A stretch of DNA of 64,000 nt from Corylus avellana (lineage: Eukaryota > Streptophyta > Magnoliopsida > Fagales > Betulaceae). A program made the translations under genes and the position numbers. Under the pieces are notes generated by a model that was not told the origin of the DNA, made no database searches, and worked only from the letters and a program-made list of their open reading frames with translations. Shown one piece after another: positions 22,587 to 32,700 of the stretch. The stretch spans positions 21,031,410 through 21,095,409 of the forward strand of contig NC_081544.1 in NCBI RefSeq assembly GCF_901000735.1, in the 5' to 3' direction. How positions within the stretch are numbered: position 1 is the stretch's first letter; the number at the start of each line of letters is the position of its first letter.

Positions 22587-25500
22587 CCATATTAAGTTGG
22601 AACTGCCGAGGGCTTGGGAACCCTCGGACAGTTCGAGACCTTTGCCGGTTGGTAAAGGAGAAGAGACCCAAAATGGTCTTCTTAATTGAGACCAAGTTAC
22701 GAGCCTCACGTATGGAGCTAATTAGAATAAAACTGGGTTTTGATTGCATTTTTACGGTTGATAGTGTGGGGCGAAGCGGAGGGCTGGCACTATTGTGGAA
22801 GAACGAGGTTGGGCTTAACATTCAAAATTTTAGTCGCAGACATATCAACGCGACAGTGGGTTCTTTGGATAATCCTAATGCCTGGAAATTCACAGGCTTC
22901 TATGGGCATCCGGAAGTAGCGAGACGAAAGGAGGCGTGGAGCTTGCTTGAACTTCTAAGCTCTTTTCATCCGAAGGCTTGGGTTTGCGTAGGAGATTTCA
23001 ACGAAATTACAATGGATTCAGAAAAATTTGGGGCCCTAAAAACTCCTAAAAAACAAATGCAGGATTTTCAAGCTACAATAGAGGCTTGCCACCTCTATGA
23101 TCTCGGGTTTACGGGTCCTAAATTTACTTGGAGTAACAAGAGGGGGGGTCGGAGTTTCACCAAGGAGCGGCTGGACCGAGCTATGGCAAACTCGGAATGG
23201 TTAGATCACTTCCCTGCAAACAGGCTGGAGGTTTTGGCTGCATGCAATTCGGACCACCTGCCCATAATGGTGTCAATGGACGAGAATCACACAAGGAAGT
23301 CCCAAGGGCGGCATTTCTTTCGTTATGAGGCCGGGTGGGGAAAATGCACTGAAAATAAAAAAGTGATAAGGAGAATATGGAGAGCAAAAAGTGTCCAAAC
23401 AAATGTGTGGGACCGTGTGCTGAACAAATTGAATAATAGCAAGAAGGCAATTGTGCAGTGGAAGAGAAGGAATGGCAGCGTAGGGGACCAGGGCCTTAAG
23501 GAGAAGTTGATACAGCTACAGAAAGTCCAAGAAAATGAGGGAGCCGAAAATTTGGGGGAGATCTTTGAACTCCAATCAGAGATCAACGTGATTCTGGAGA
23601 AAGAGGACTTGAAATGGAAGCAATTGGCTAAGGAGCATTGGTTGAAAAATGGAGACAAAAACACCAAGTTTTTCCATGCTTGTGTGAATCAAAGGAGAAG
23701 GTCCAACCAGATTGAGAAGATTATTGATGAAGAGGGTGGCCTTTGTTCCAAAACAGAGGAGATAGAGGAGGCTTTCCATAAATATTTTCAAAACATATTT
23801 ACAACTTCATCTCCTATTTGTATCAACAGATGTCTGGAAGGACTAACACCAAAAGTCTCAATGGCAATGAACGAACAGCTCCTGCGGCCATGCACCATGG
23901 AGGAAGTAAGCTTGGCAGTATCACAGATGGCAGAGTTAAAAGCTCCAGGACCAGATGGCCTTACAGCAGGTTTTTTCCATGAACATTGGAGTGAGGTTGG
24001 GAAGGAGGTATGGTCCTCTGTATCAAATTTTATGTTGTCAGGAATTTTTGCAGAAGACATAAATTTCACTCATATTGCTTTAATTCCTAAAATTGCCAAT
24101 CCAAAGAAAGTGTCGGATTTTAGGCCCATTTCTCTTTGTAATGTCTTTTACAAAATTATTTCCAAAACTTTGGCAAATAGGCTTAAGATGTTATTGCCTG
24201 ATATCATTTCGGAAAATCAAAGTGCCTTCATTCCAGGGCGCTTAATTTCTGATAATATTTTGGTGGCCTATGAGACCTTACATTCCATGCACACACGAAT
24301 GTGGGGTAAAACCGGTTTTATGGCGCTCAAATTAGACATGAGCAAAGCATACGACAGGGTAGAATGGATTTTTCTGGAAGCAGTCATGCGTCGCCTGGGC
24401 TTTGCAGACAGATGGGTGAACCTAATTATCAAATGTATATCATCGGTGAGGTATTCTGTTATTATTAATGGAGTGCCTACAGGAAATATTTGTCCCACAA
24501 GAGGGATTAGGCAAGGGGATCCCCTTTCCCCTTACTTATTTCTCTTATGTGCTGAGGCCTTAAGTTCACAACTATCACAGGCGGAAAATTTGGGAAAGCT
24601 AAAAGGAGTAGCCACATCGCCCAAAGGTCCGCACATTAGTCATTTATTTTTTGCGGACGACAGCCTATTATTTTGCAGGGCTACCCCAGCGGAATGGCAA
24701 CGGTTATCAGAGATATTAGAGGTATATGAGCGGGCATCGGGACAAATGCTGAATCGGGATAAAACATCAATTTTCTTCAGCCGGAACACTAACAACGAGG
24801 TCAAAGAAGTGGTTACTCGATTAGCGGGAGTCCCCGCTACCCAGAGGTATGACAAATATTTGGGTCTCCCCGTGTTGGTTGGAAAATCCAGAATTAGGGA
24901 ATTTCAGTCAATTAAAGAACGTGTAAGTAGAAGAGTTAATGACTGGAAGACCAAGTTTTTATCCCAAGCAGGAAAAGAAATTCTATTGAAAGCGGTTGTA
25001 CAAGCTATCCCAACGTACATCATGAGCATTTTTTTGCTACCGAAATCGTTATGCAAGGAGATCAATTCTATTATGCAAAGATTTTGGTGGGGTCACAAGG
25101 AAAACGAGAAGAAAATTCATTGGATGAGCTGGGAGAAATTGGGGCAACCAAAATCACAAGGAGGATTGGGTTTTAGGGACCTTGTATGTTTCAACAAAGC
25201 GCTCCTCGCTAAGCAAGGGTGGCGTATACTCCAAAATCCGGACAGCTTGGTTGCTAAAATCCTAAAGGCGAAATATTTTCCTAATGACACTTTGTTAAAG
25301 GCGAAAGTGGGAAATAGACCCTCATTGGCATGGAGAAGTATTATGGCATCAATGGATCTACTCGAAGAAGGGTTGATGTGGAGAATCGGGGATGGTAATT
25401 CAGTGAACATTTTGGGGGACAAGTGGTTACCGAGACCTTCTTCCTACAAAATCCAATCTCATTGTCAAGACCTCAACATTGATGCCAAGGTCAGCATGTT

Positions 25501-26710
25501 AATTGACCAAGGTTCACACAGCTGGAACGACCGGGTAATAAGGGAGTTATTTTCTGAAACAGAAGCAGACATCATCTGTTCGATGCCCATTAGCCGCTAT
25601 AATCAGTGTGATAAACTATATTGGCGGGTAACCAAGACGGGGGAGTTCTCGGTCCGGAGCGCCTACTATCTTGAGATGGATAGGAAAAAAAGAACCCACG
25701 GTGAAGGATCCAACAGTACCCGAAGTAGCACTCTGTGGAATTCCATCTGGCAGATGAAGATCTCAAATCCCACGAAATCCTTTCTATGGAGAGCATGCAA
25801 CAACATACTCCCAACCAAGGTTAACTTGGTCAGGAGAAGGGTGCTGGAAAATGATTTATGTGATCTCTGTCAACGAGAACCAGAGTCCACGGCCCATGTA
25901 TTGTGGTCATGCCCTGCTGCGCAGGACGTGTGGGGATGTTGCACTGTCCGAATCCAAAAAAGCTTATCCATGGAGAGAGACTTTGAAGACATTGTTGAAA
26001 TGATCCTGGAACGCTGCAGTAAGGAGGATGCCGAGTTATGTGCAGTGATTGCTAGGGGCATTTGGAATCGGCGGAATGCCATGGTACATGGGGAAGATTT
26101 TACTCACCCAAACATTGTTATTAGCAAGGCTCTGGAACATCTGAAGCTCTACCAATCGGTCCAGGAGGCTGGGCGGATGAACGTCTCTAGCGGAAATCAA
26201 ACGGAGGAGGTGAAGTGGAAGGCACCGTCTAGGGGTAAAGTAAAGACCAATTGGGACATTGCTCTAGATGCAAAACAGAACAGGCTGGGTATTGGAGTAA
26301 TTATTAGAGATGACAGAGGATGGGTTTTAGCAGCTTTAAGCAAAACACTACATTCTCTTCCGGAACCAGTTGTGGGCGAAGCAATGGGGGCCCTAGCAGC
26401 AGTGGAGTTTAGTAGGGACAATGGCTTCTTTGACATCATATTAGAAGGGGATTCCAAGCAAGTGATTGATGCCATTAACAACATTGGCCCTTCATGGAGC
26501 AAATACGGACATGTAGTGGGTGATATTCAGGAAGTAAAGAAGACATTCAGAACGTGGGAAGCTCGACATGTCAGAAGAGGAGCGAATGAAGCTGCCCACA
26601 GGCTAGCTAAGGCAGCAACCCGAGATGTAGGAGAGAGAATTTGGCTAGAAGATATACCCAACTCCATTTTGGATGTTGTTACACTGGAGCAATCTGCTCT
26701 ATTTGTATAG
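22583..26710 (+). CDS. LINE ORF2 polyprotein: endonuclease, reverse transcriptase, RNase H
   Basis: 1375 residues, which nicks the target DNA and copies LINE RNA at the nick. In order: an APE-type endonuclease at about 1-225 (SWNCRGLG, IETKL, GDFNEI and SDHLPI motifs); a reverse transcriptase at about 480-760 with D585 in LDMSKAYD, RQGDPLSPYLF, and FADD at 690-693; a zf-RVT zinc-binding domain at about 1030-1115 (WKIS-type start, CDLCQ, HVLWSC); and an RNase H domain at about 1215-1350 with GEAMGAL, LEGDS and RRGANEAAHRLA carrying the acidic residues. All catalytic motifs are present and no stop interrupts the frame. Shadow frames on the other strand have no motifs. Confidence 0.95.
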   Translation: MTILSWNCRGLGNPRTVRDLCRLVKEKRPKMVFLIETKLRASRMELIRIKLGFDCIFTVDSVGRSGGLALLWKNEVGLNIQNFSRRHINATVGSLDNPNAWKFTGFYGHPEVARRKEAWSLLELLSSFHPKAWVCVGDFNEITMDSEKFGALKTPKKQMQDFQATIEACHLYDLGFTGPKFTWSNKRGGRSFTKERLDRAMANSEWLDHFPANRLEVLAACNSDHLPIMVSMDENHTRKSQGRHFFRYEAGWGKCTENKKVIRRIWRAKSVQTNVWDRVLNKLNNSKKAIVQWKRRNGSVGDQGLKEKLIQLQKVQENEGAENLGEIFELQSEINVILEKEDLKWKQLAKEHWLKNGDKNTKFFHACVNQRRRSNQIEKIIDEEGGLCSKTEEIEEAFHKYFQNIFTTSSPICINRCLEGLTPKVSMAMNEQLLRPCTMEEVSLAVSQMAELKAPGPDGLTAGFFHEHWSEVGKEVWSSVSNFMLSGIFAEDINFTHIALIPKIANPKKVSDFRPISLCNVFYKIISKTLANRLKMLLPDIISENQSAFIPGRLISDNILVAYETLHSMHTRMWGKTGFMALKLDMSKAYDRVEWIFLEAVMRRLGFADRWVNLIIKCISSVRYSVIINGVPTGNICPTRGIRQGDPLSPYLFLLCAEALSSQLSQAENLGKLKGVATSPKGPHISHLFFADDSLLFCRATPAEWQRLSEILEVYERASGQMLNRDKTSIFFSRNTNNEVKEVVTRLAGVPATQRYDKYLGLPVLVGKSRIREFQSIKERVSRRVNDWKTKFLSQAGKEILLKAVVQAIPTYIMSIFLLPKSLCKEINSIMQRFWWGHKENEKKIHWMSWEKLGQPKSQGGLGFRDLVCFNKALLAKQGWRILQNPDSLVAKILKAKYFPNDTLLKAKVGNRPSLAWRSIMASMDLLEEGLMWRIGDGNSVNILGDKWLPRPSSYKIQSHCQDLNIDAKVSMLIDQGSHSWNDRVIRELFSETEADIICSMPISRYNQCDKLYWRVTKTGEFSVRSAYYLEMDRKKRTHGEGSNSTRSSTLWNSIWQMKISNPTKSFLWRACNNILPTKVNLVRRRVLENDLCDLCQREPESTAHVLWSCPAAQDVWGCCTVRIQKSLSMERDFEDIVEMILERCSKEDAELCAVIARGIWNRRNAMVHGEDFTHPNIVISKALEHLKLYQSVQEAGRMNVSSGNQTEEVKWKAPSRGKVKTNWDIALDAKQNRLGIGVIIRDDRGWVLAALSKTLHSLPEPVVGEAMGALAAVEFSRDNGFFDIILEGDSKQVIDAINNIGPSWSKYGHVVGDIQEVKKTFRTWEARHVRRGANEAAHRLAKAATRDVGERIWLEDIPNSILDVVTLEQSALFV

Positions 26711-26784
26711 AGCTTTACAGCTCTTGTTTTTTCCACTATTGATAATAAGAAGAGATATATTGATTCAAAGAAAAAAAAGATTTA

Positions 26785-27600
26785 AGGTAGTATTAATATA
26801 GATTGTGAGATAATATAATCATATAATTTAAGTATGAATGTATGACTATTAGATTGTGAGGAATTTAGAACTTAAAATTTCAGCATTACCATCAAATCAA
26901 AATTAAATGATTAATAATTAAGTAACTAATGAGTTTCTTATAATTTATATATTATAATCATAATTTGCAGTAAGTAAAAACTTAACAATTTTTACTTCCC
27001 ACAAATTGTTACCTAAACAATTCCTCATATTACATTATGAGGAATTTAGGACTTAGAGTTTGAGCATTACCATTAGATTAAAATTAAATGATTAATAATT
27101 AAGTAACTAATGTGTTTCTTATAATTTATGCATTATAATCACAATTTGTAGTAAGTAAAAACTTAACAATTTGAATTTAAATCATATATATGTCATGAAT
27201 CGTGATCATGAGATTATAAAATATAAGTATATAAAAATTAATATTGACCCATATAATGATACAATCATATAAGTATATAAATATTTACATATAAGATACA
27301 ATACATATTAATATTGACATTATATACTTGACCCGTGTTAAGTATTATCATTTTAACATATTAACTAAATAATACTATATGTAATATAATAATAGTGATT
27401 AGTATGTGTGAGTATGTGATATAAAGCGTTTTACGTTGTGATTTAAAAAATACTTAATCTAAAATAAGAAAAAAAAAATACACGATTGAAAAAAAAACAA
27501 TTTTTAAAATCGTAATTATTGAAATTGAAATAACAAACTGACCCTAAATAGTACTACATAACTCAATTTTTATTCCTAATTCCTAAATTTTGAATTTTGA
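26785..27600. repeat. AT-rich intergenic DNA with a 181-bp direct duplication
   Basis: The block starting GAGGAATTTAG at 26858 is repeated at 27039 with a few changes, up to about 27172. The rest is AT-rich without ORFs. It separates the LINE from the MAF1 upstream region. Confidence 0.65.
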
Positions 27601-28200
27601 ATTTTTTATTAAATTTAATCGTAGCCGTCCAATTTAATTGAATTTAATTTTGGCCGTTCAATTTGATCTATGATACATAAGTATAAACCAATTTGAAAGA
27701 ATTATATGGTGCTCCACTTGACATAATAAGTTCATTAATCTACCGTTCTAAATTGAATAAGAAAGTCAAAATCCTAATAAACGGTCTAGATCATCTACTA
27801 TGCTTATATGGAACCGGTCTCACTATGAGAGGCATACAGAGGATTAATTCCAGGTGAATATATTCCAGGATTAATTCCCTAATGCATGCGCTTTGTCGGT
27901 TGATTCTTGCCGTCCAAAATGTTTTGATGATCTAATAGCCGTTGAATGATATTAATGGAGGACAGCTACCAAGCATTTACTAAGAAGTATATAATGGTGT
28001 AACAGAGACACTGTAAGCTGTTTGATCTAATCTGACGAGTAATATTAAATGTTGAAAACGTATATATAATCAATGGATCATATTGAACAAGCACACCAAA
28101 TCTAAATAGAGAGAGCCATATGAGATAAGCTTTTGGTAAAACGAAACAAACTGTATATTTAAAATTTAATTATTTTTCCAAATCCAACGGTTGCAAATTA
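27600..28200 (+). promoter_or_regulatory. MAF1 upstream region, two CCGTTGGAT-type modules
   Basis: It holds two diverged copies of the module found three times at 2150-3090, starting near 27610 and 27905. The second ends with AAATCCAACGGTT just before the leader. No TATA box stands out. The module order relative to a CT-rich leader is the same at both loci. Confidence 0.5.
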
Positions 28201-28209
28201 GAGAACCCA

Positions 28210-28497
28210 AATTTGACCTAAATCTATCATCTCTGATCTCTCCATTTCTCTCGACTCTCCTCTCACAGTCTCCACCACCCTCCTCGCCTCCTATCTTTGT
28301 TGCCGCTCCGACCACTCCCCCAGTGCCCCCAACAGCAACCACCACCACCACCGCAGCAACCACACACCTCGACGCCTGGCTGAAGCTGAACGGCTCGTGC
28401 CCGGTTTCCAGGAACTTGCCGCTGCCAACCTCGCTGTCCACGCCGCTCTCGGAGGTCGTTTCACTCTCGCAGTACGCCGCGGATCGGAGGCGGAGGA
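28210..28497 (+). other. Probable 5' untranslated exon of MAF1
   Basis: A CT-rich leader (CATCTCTGATCTCTCC) followed by a GC-richer stretch that ends in a plausible splice donor GAGGAG-GTGATAAG at 28498. The next good acceptor is TTATCATTCAG at 29712-29722, opening an exon that contains the MAF1 ATG. A 103-codon frame lies across it, but it has no recognised domain and I treat it as untranslated. The 1.2-kb intron contains an old LTR-like GAGCTCG-rich remnant at 28805-28925. Confidence 0.45.
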
Positions 28498-29797
28498 GGT
28501 GATAAGATTTGTGGGTTTTTCCTTTCTTTTTGGGTTTTTTTTTTCTCCGTTTCTTCTTGGGTGGTGGGTGGTTTGGGGTTTTGCCGTTTGATGTGTTTGT
28601 TTGGTTGCCCAGAAAAATGTGTAAATATTTTTGGATAGATAGGTATTGGGGTTTCTGTTTTTTACTGAATTATGGTTTGTGTTTGATGAAATTAGAGCAG
28701 AAAAAGTATCTTCGTCTTATTAAACTGATGGGTGTTGGTCTTTCACATAATATTGAATTCTAGGATTGAATCATTTTTGCGAAATGCATGTACATATACA
28801 TCCCAAAATTAATCGAGCTTGAGCTCGAACTCGACCAAAATAGACGAGCTCGAGCCTGGCCTCAAAGTAAACGTGCCGAGCCCGGACAAGCCAAGCTCCC
28901 CCAAGCTCGGCTCGTTTACACCCCTACGGTCTCACTATCCCAAAGTAGATGGGGTGATTGCAAGTTGTATGCATTTTAATGAAACTAAAGTAAATATAAC
29001 AATCTTTCTAAGATTCCCTTAGTTCAGTCGAGAAGGTGAGTTCAAATTTGGAAAAGAAAGGGTGGGATCATATTTGAAATGAAGTGTATTCAAATTTAGG
29101 GATAATATGGGAAATCAATTGGATAAAGACTTTCTTTTTTGTAAATTCTCATATTTTTGGACAGCCCAAAAGGGAAAGCACCCTATCTACTTTATGACAG
29201 AGGGAGTATTTTTGGGTGTAATTATGTTCCTTTGGTACCAGATTTCTGATTTGTTTTTATCAGCTTGGTAATGTTGGTAACATGTAAGCGCACAAACTTT
29301 CTCCCATATAACTCATTTGAGTGTAAGCGCATATTTATTAAAGTGGTCTTCCAGATGAGACTCATTTGAGCTTTCTTGCATGGGTCGATCTATTTTATTG
29401 AGTAGTTAGAGGCCATTAATCAAATCATGCCACTTACAAACAGCTTGGAATTAGCTTGCGTAGCAAAATTACTTGGACATCTTCATTATAAAATTTGATT
29501 TCTTTGGTGGTTATTAATTAGTTCATAAGCAGACTGGGAATGTATTTCAATTTTTTTATATTTTTTCCTCCATTTTGGCTGTGATGTAGTAGATAAATGT
29601 ACATGATGCTGAGGTTGATATTTTGCAACCTAAGGGCTATCCCGGAGCTTTTTTACTGATCTATTTCATGGTTCTCTCTTTATCTGGCTTTCACTCTATG
29701 TTAATAGTTATTTATCATTCAGGATCCCTGGACATTTCCATTGCAAGAGGTACCCTGCCACATCAAAGTCATTGCATCTGTTTGAAGTTTACTCAAC

Positions 29798-32700
29798 ATG
29801 AAGTTCTTGGAGTACACTCCTTTGGATCGGTAATTGTTAAATAATGAAGTAATGAAACTAAATTTTGATTAATTCACTTCATTCAGTCAAACTTTTTTTT
29901 TTTTTTTGGATTTTACGAGTATAGCTTATTCGTTTTAATGTTGATATCTAGTATAAATTTTTATGTTGTTTTTGCAGGTTAAATAATTTTCTAAGTAATT
30001 TATATAAATTTTTATGTTGTTTTTGCAGGTTAAATGATTTTCTAAGTAATTTAAACCTTGGGGAGCGTACCATTAAGGGATGCCTTGAAGCTTACTCCTG
30101 TAAGAACATTACAAGTTCTAGAAGTGTTTGGTATTTGTTCAAGATCAACTTAGTTCTTTTTTGTTTCTTTTAGGCAAACACACGGGAACTGATAAGAAAT
30201 TGTCTCTCAGCTTGGAGAATGAGGTAATTTTTTTTTTTGATAAATAAGTATTTCATTAAAAAGCGCAGAGGGGCGCAACCCTAGTACACAAAAAGTATAC
30301 AAAGACACACACCCCTTTAAAGATAAAAAGAAGAACACAAATCCACAAATTGATGCATGGTAGAAACTTGAGGAACGTTCAAGGCTCCCGCCCAAAGGAA
30401 AAACAATTTGAGAAACCTATTGCTAAGCTCCGCCATTGTCAATTCCTTATCATCAAAACATCAAGCATTCCTCACCCTCCAGACAGTCCACATAAGGCAC
30501 AAAGGGGCCATTCTCCGCACCTCCAACACCATTTTATTACTCTTTGGCCTTTCCAGCAATTTAGGAGGTCAATAATCCTACCATGCATGATCCAATTCAC
30601 ATCAAAAAAGGAAAAAAGAACACTCCAAAGAGCATGTGCCACATCAAAAAGGGAAAAAAGAACAATGGAGGAGGAGATGATTGATAGACACACCACTCCT
30701 CTTACACATACTACACTAGTCCACCACGATCAAACTTCTCTTGCGAAGATTATCCACAGTGAGGATCCTTCCTAGAGTAGCCATCCACACAAAAAAAAAC
30801 TAACTCTAAGCAGAACTTTAACCTTCCATATACTCTTCCACGGGAAAGAAGAGCTCCCCACCTCCTGCCTCTCTGAAGAAGAAGAAGAAAGCACTCTGAA
30901 GAAGGAACTCACCTCAAAAAGCTTTTTCTTGGAAGGAGTCCACCATATGTGGTCCACACCCCCCAAATGGCGCCAGGTCTCATACAAATTGCCATAGAAA
31001 GCCAACACCACCTCTATTTCCCAGTCCTGAGCCGCTCGTAAAAAGGGACATTCCCATGCACTACCTCATTCAAAATCTACATATTATCACTCATCCAAGC
31101 CTCTTTGTTTCTTTCAATACGGAACAATTCAAGTAAAGCCTCCTTTAATGGTTGATCTCCACACCAAATATCATGCCAAAACCTGATTTGGGATTCATCT
31201 CCCACTTCATATCTGATGAACTTAGAAAAAGACTCCCACCCTCTCCAAATATGCTTCCAAACCCCAACACCAAAAGACCCCTCAACCTGTTTTGTGCACC
31301 AACCTCCATCCATACTCCCATCCATATTTTGCTTCAACTACCTTCCTCCAATAAGCTTCCCTGTCTGTAGCATAACACCATAACCATTTCCCCAATAGAG
31401 CTTGATAAAACCTACGCAGATTTCTAATCCCCAAGCCCCCATTTTGCAAAGGAGAGCAAACTAAAGACCATTTAACTAAGTGATACTTTGTCTCCTCATT
31501 GGTACAACGCCATAAAAAATTCCTTTGCATCTTCTCAACCCTGTTTGCCACACTCGATGGAATGGGGAAAAGAGATAACAAATAGGTTGGTATGCTAGAA
31601 AGAGTGCTCTTAATCAGCGTAAGCCTCCCCCCTTTTGATAAATTAGGCACATGAAATATAAATACATTTACGATTATGTATATTGTGTTTGATTATTTTA
31701 ACCTTGCAAGACAGTTATGATGCACAATTTCTTAAAACATGTGCTACTTTTCTCTTTCCTTTTAGATTTTTTTCCCATCCTTTTTTATCCTGTTAGGTTT
31801 CCCTGTCCCATTGGATTGACGATCTTAGCTGAGTATTTCACCTAATATTAACTTATATAAAGAGGAAGGTCAAAAAAGAGAAAGTGTTTCTTCTCATCTT
31901 TCTTGGTTAAAGCAAGATGTCTTTGCTAAATGCACACTTGATTCTTCTTTTCTTTTCTGTTTCATGTTAATGATTCCGTTTGTGCTCTGTATGATTCTTT
32001 TTGCGTGCGTGAGATGATGAAGCTCTAAAGTGTTGATAGTGAAACATACTGTTCACACTTTATTTACTTCTCTTATTATCTTTTTCTTTTCAAGAACTGA
32101 ATTGTGGTACTTTGTTTATCTCTGTGTTTGCGTGTGTGCTCTTTTTGACTCTTTTTCCGTACTTGAGATGGCAAAGCTCTGAGGAGATAAATTTCGTAAC
32201 TATTTTGTCCTAACATCTTTTCCTATTTGACAGCAGATTTTGGTTCTTTGTTTTTCTTATCAGGATTCTGCTGGTATCTGTATTTAATTCTTACTTTTTA
32301 CTTCAGATGCTTGATTATCTAGGGAGATCTTCAGACACTGACTCTTCCTCACCAGCTGATTTCCTGTTGAGCAGATCCAGGTGGAATGTTGCCTAGATTG
32401 GCTTTGGAAAGTATAGTTTTATCTCTTATGTTTGTTTGACTGGTTTTCCTTTATGCTCGTTCCAGCCGGAAGACATTGATCTACCTGGTTCTTACTCTCA
32501 ATCACATGTATCCGGATTATGATTTCAGGTATCTCTATGTACATTTCTATTGCACATATGGCTGAAAGGAGGATTATGGGTAATGCCATTGTCAGCTTAT
32601 TGGGCGACCTGGCAACCCACTAAATAATCCTCTTTCAATCACTGTGGAAGTGTTGTCAAAGGGTTTGACAGACAGTTCAGAAAACTGTTGCTCTAGGAGC

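Larger units (their letters stand above)
20850..26780 (+). mobile_element. Full-length L1-type LINE, both ORFs intact
   Basis: A non-LTR retrotransposon of the plant L1 (RTE-unlike, APE-type) class: leader, ORF1 (21027-22586), ORF2 (22583-26710), a 3' UTR of only about 60 bases and a short A-rich tail near 26765-26780. The 5' boundary is set loosely, because I could not find a convincing target-site duplication; the sequence after the tail (GATTTAAGG) has only weak matches upstream. Neither ORF shows a stop or frameshift, so the insertion is young or under selection. Confidence 0.88.

Noticed and set aside
23181..23791. Antisense frames of 70-115 codons within LINE ORF2
   Set aside because: Shadows of the long coding frame; no motifs.
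28191..28502. 103-codon frame upstream of MAF1
   Set aside because: Lies in the probable 5' leader, Thr/Pro low complexity, no domain; a splice donor follows at its end.
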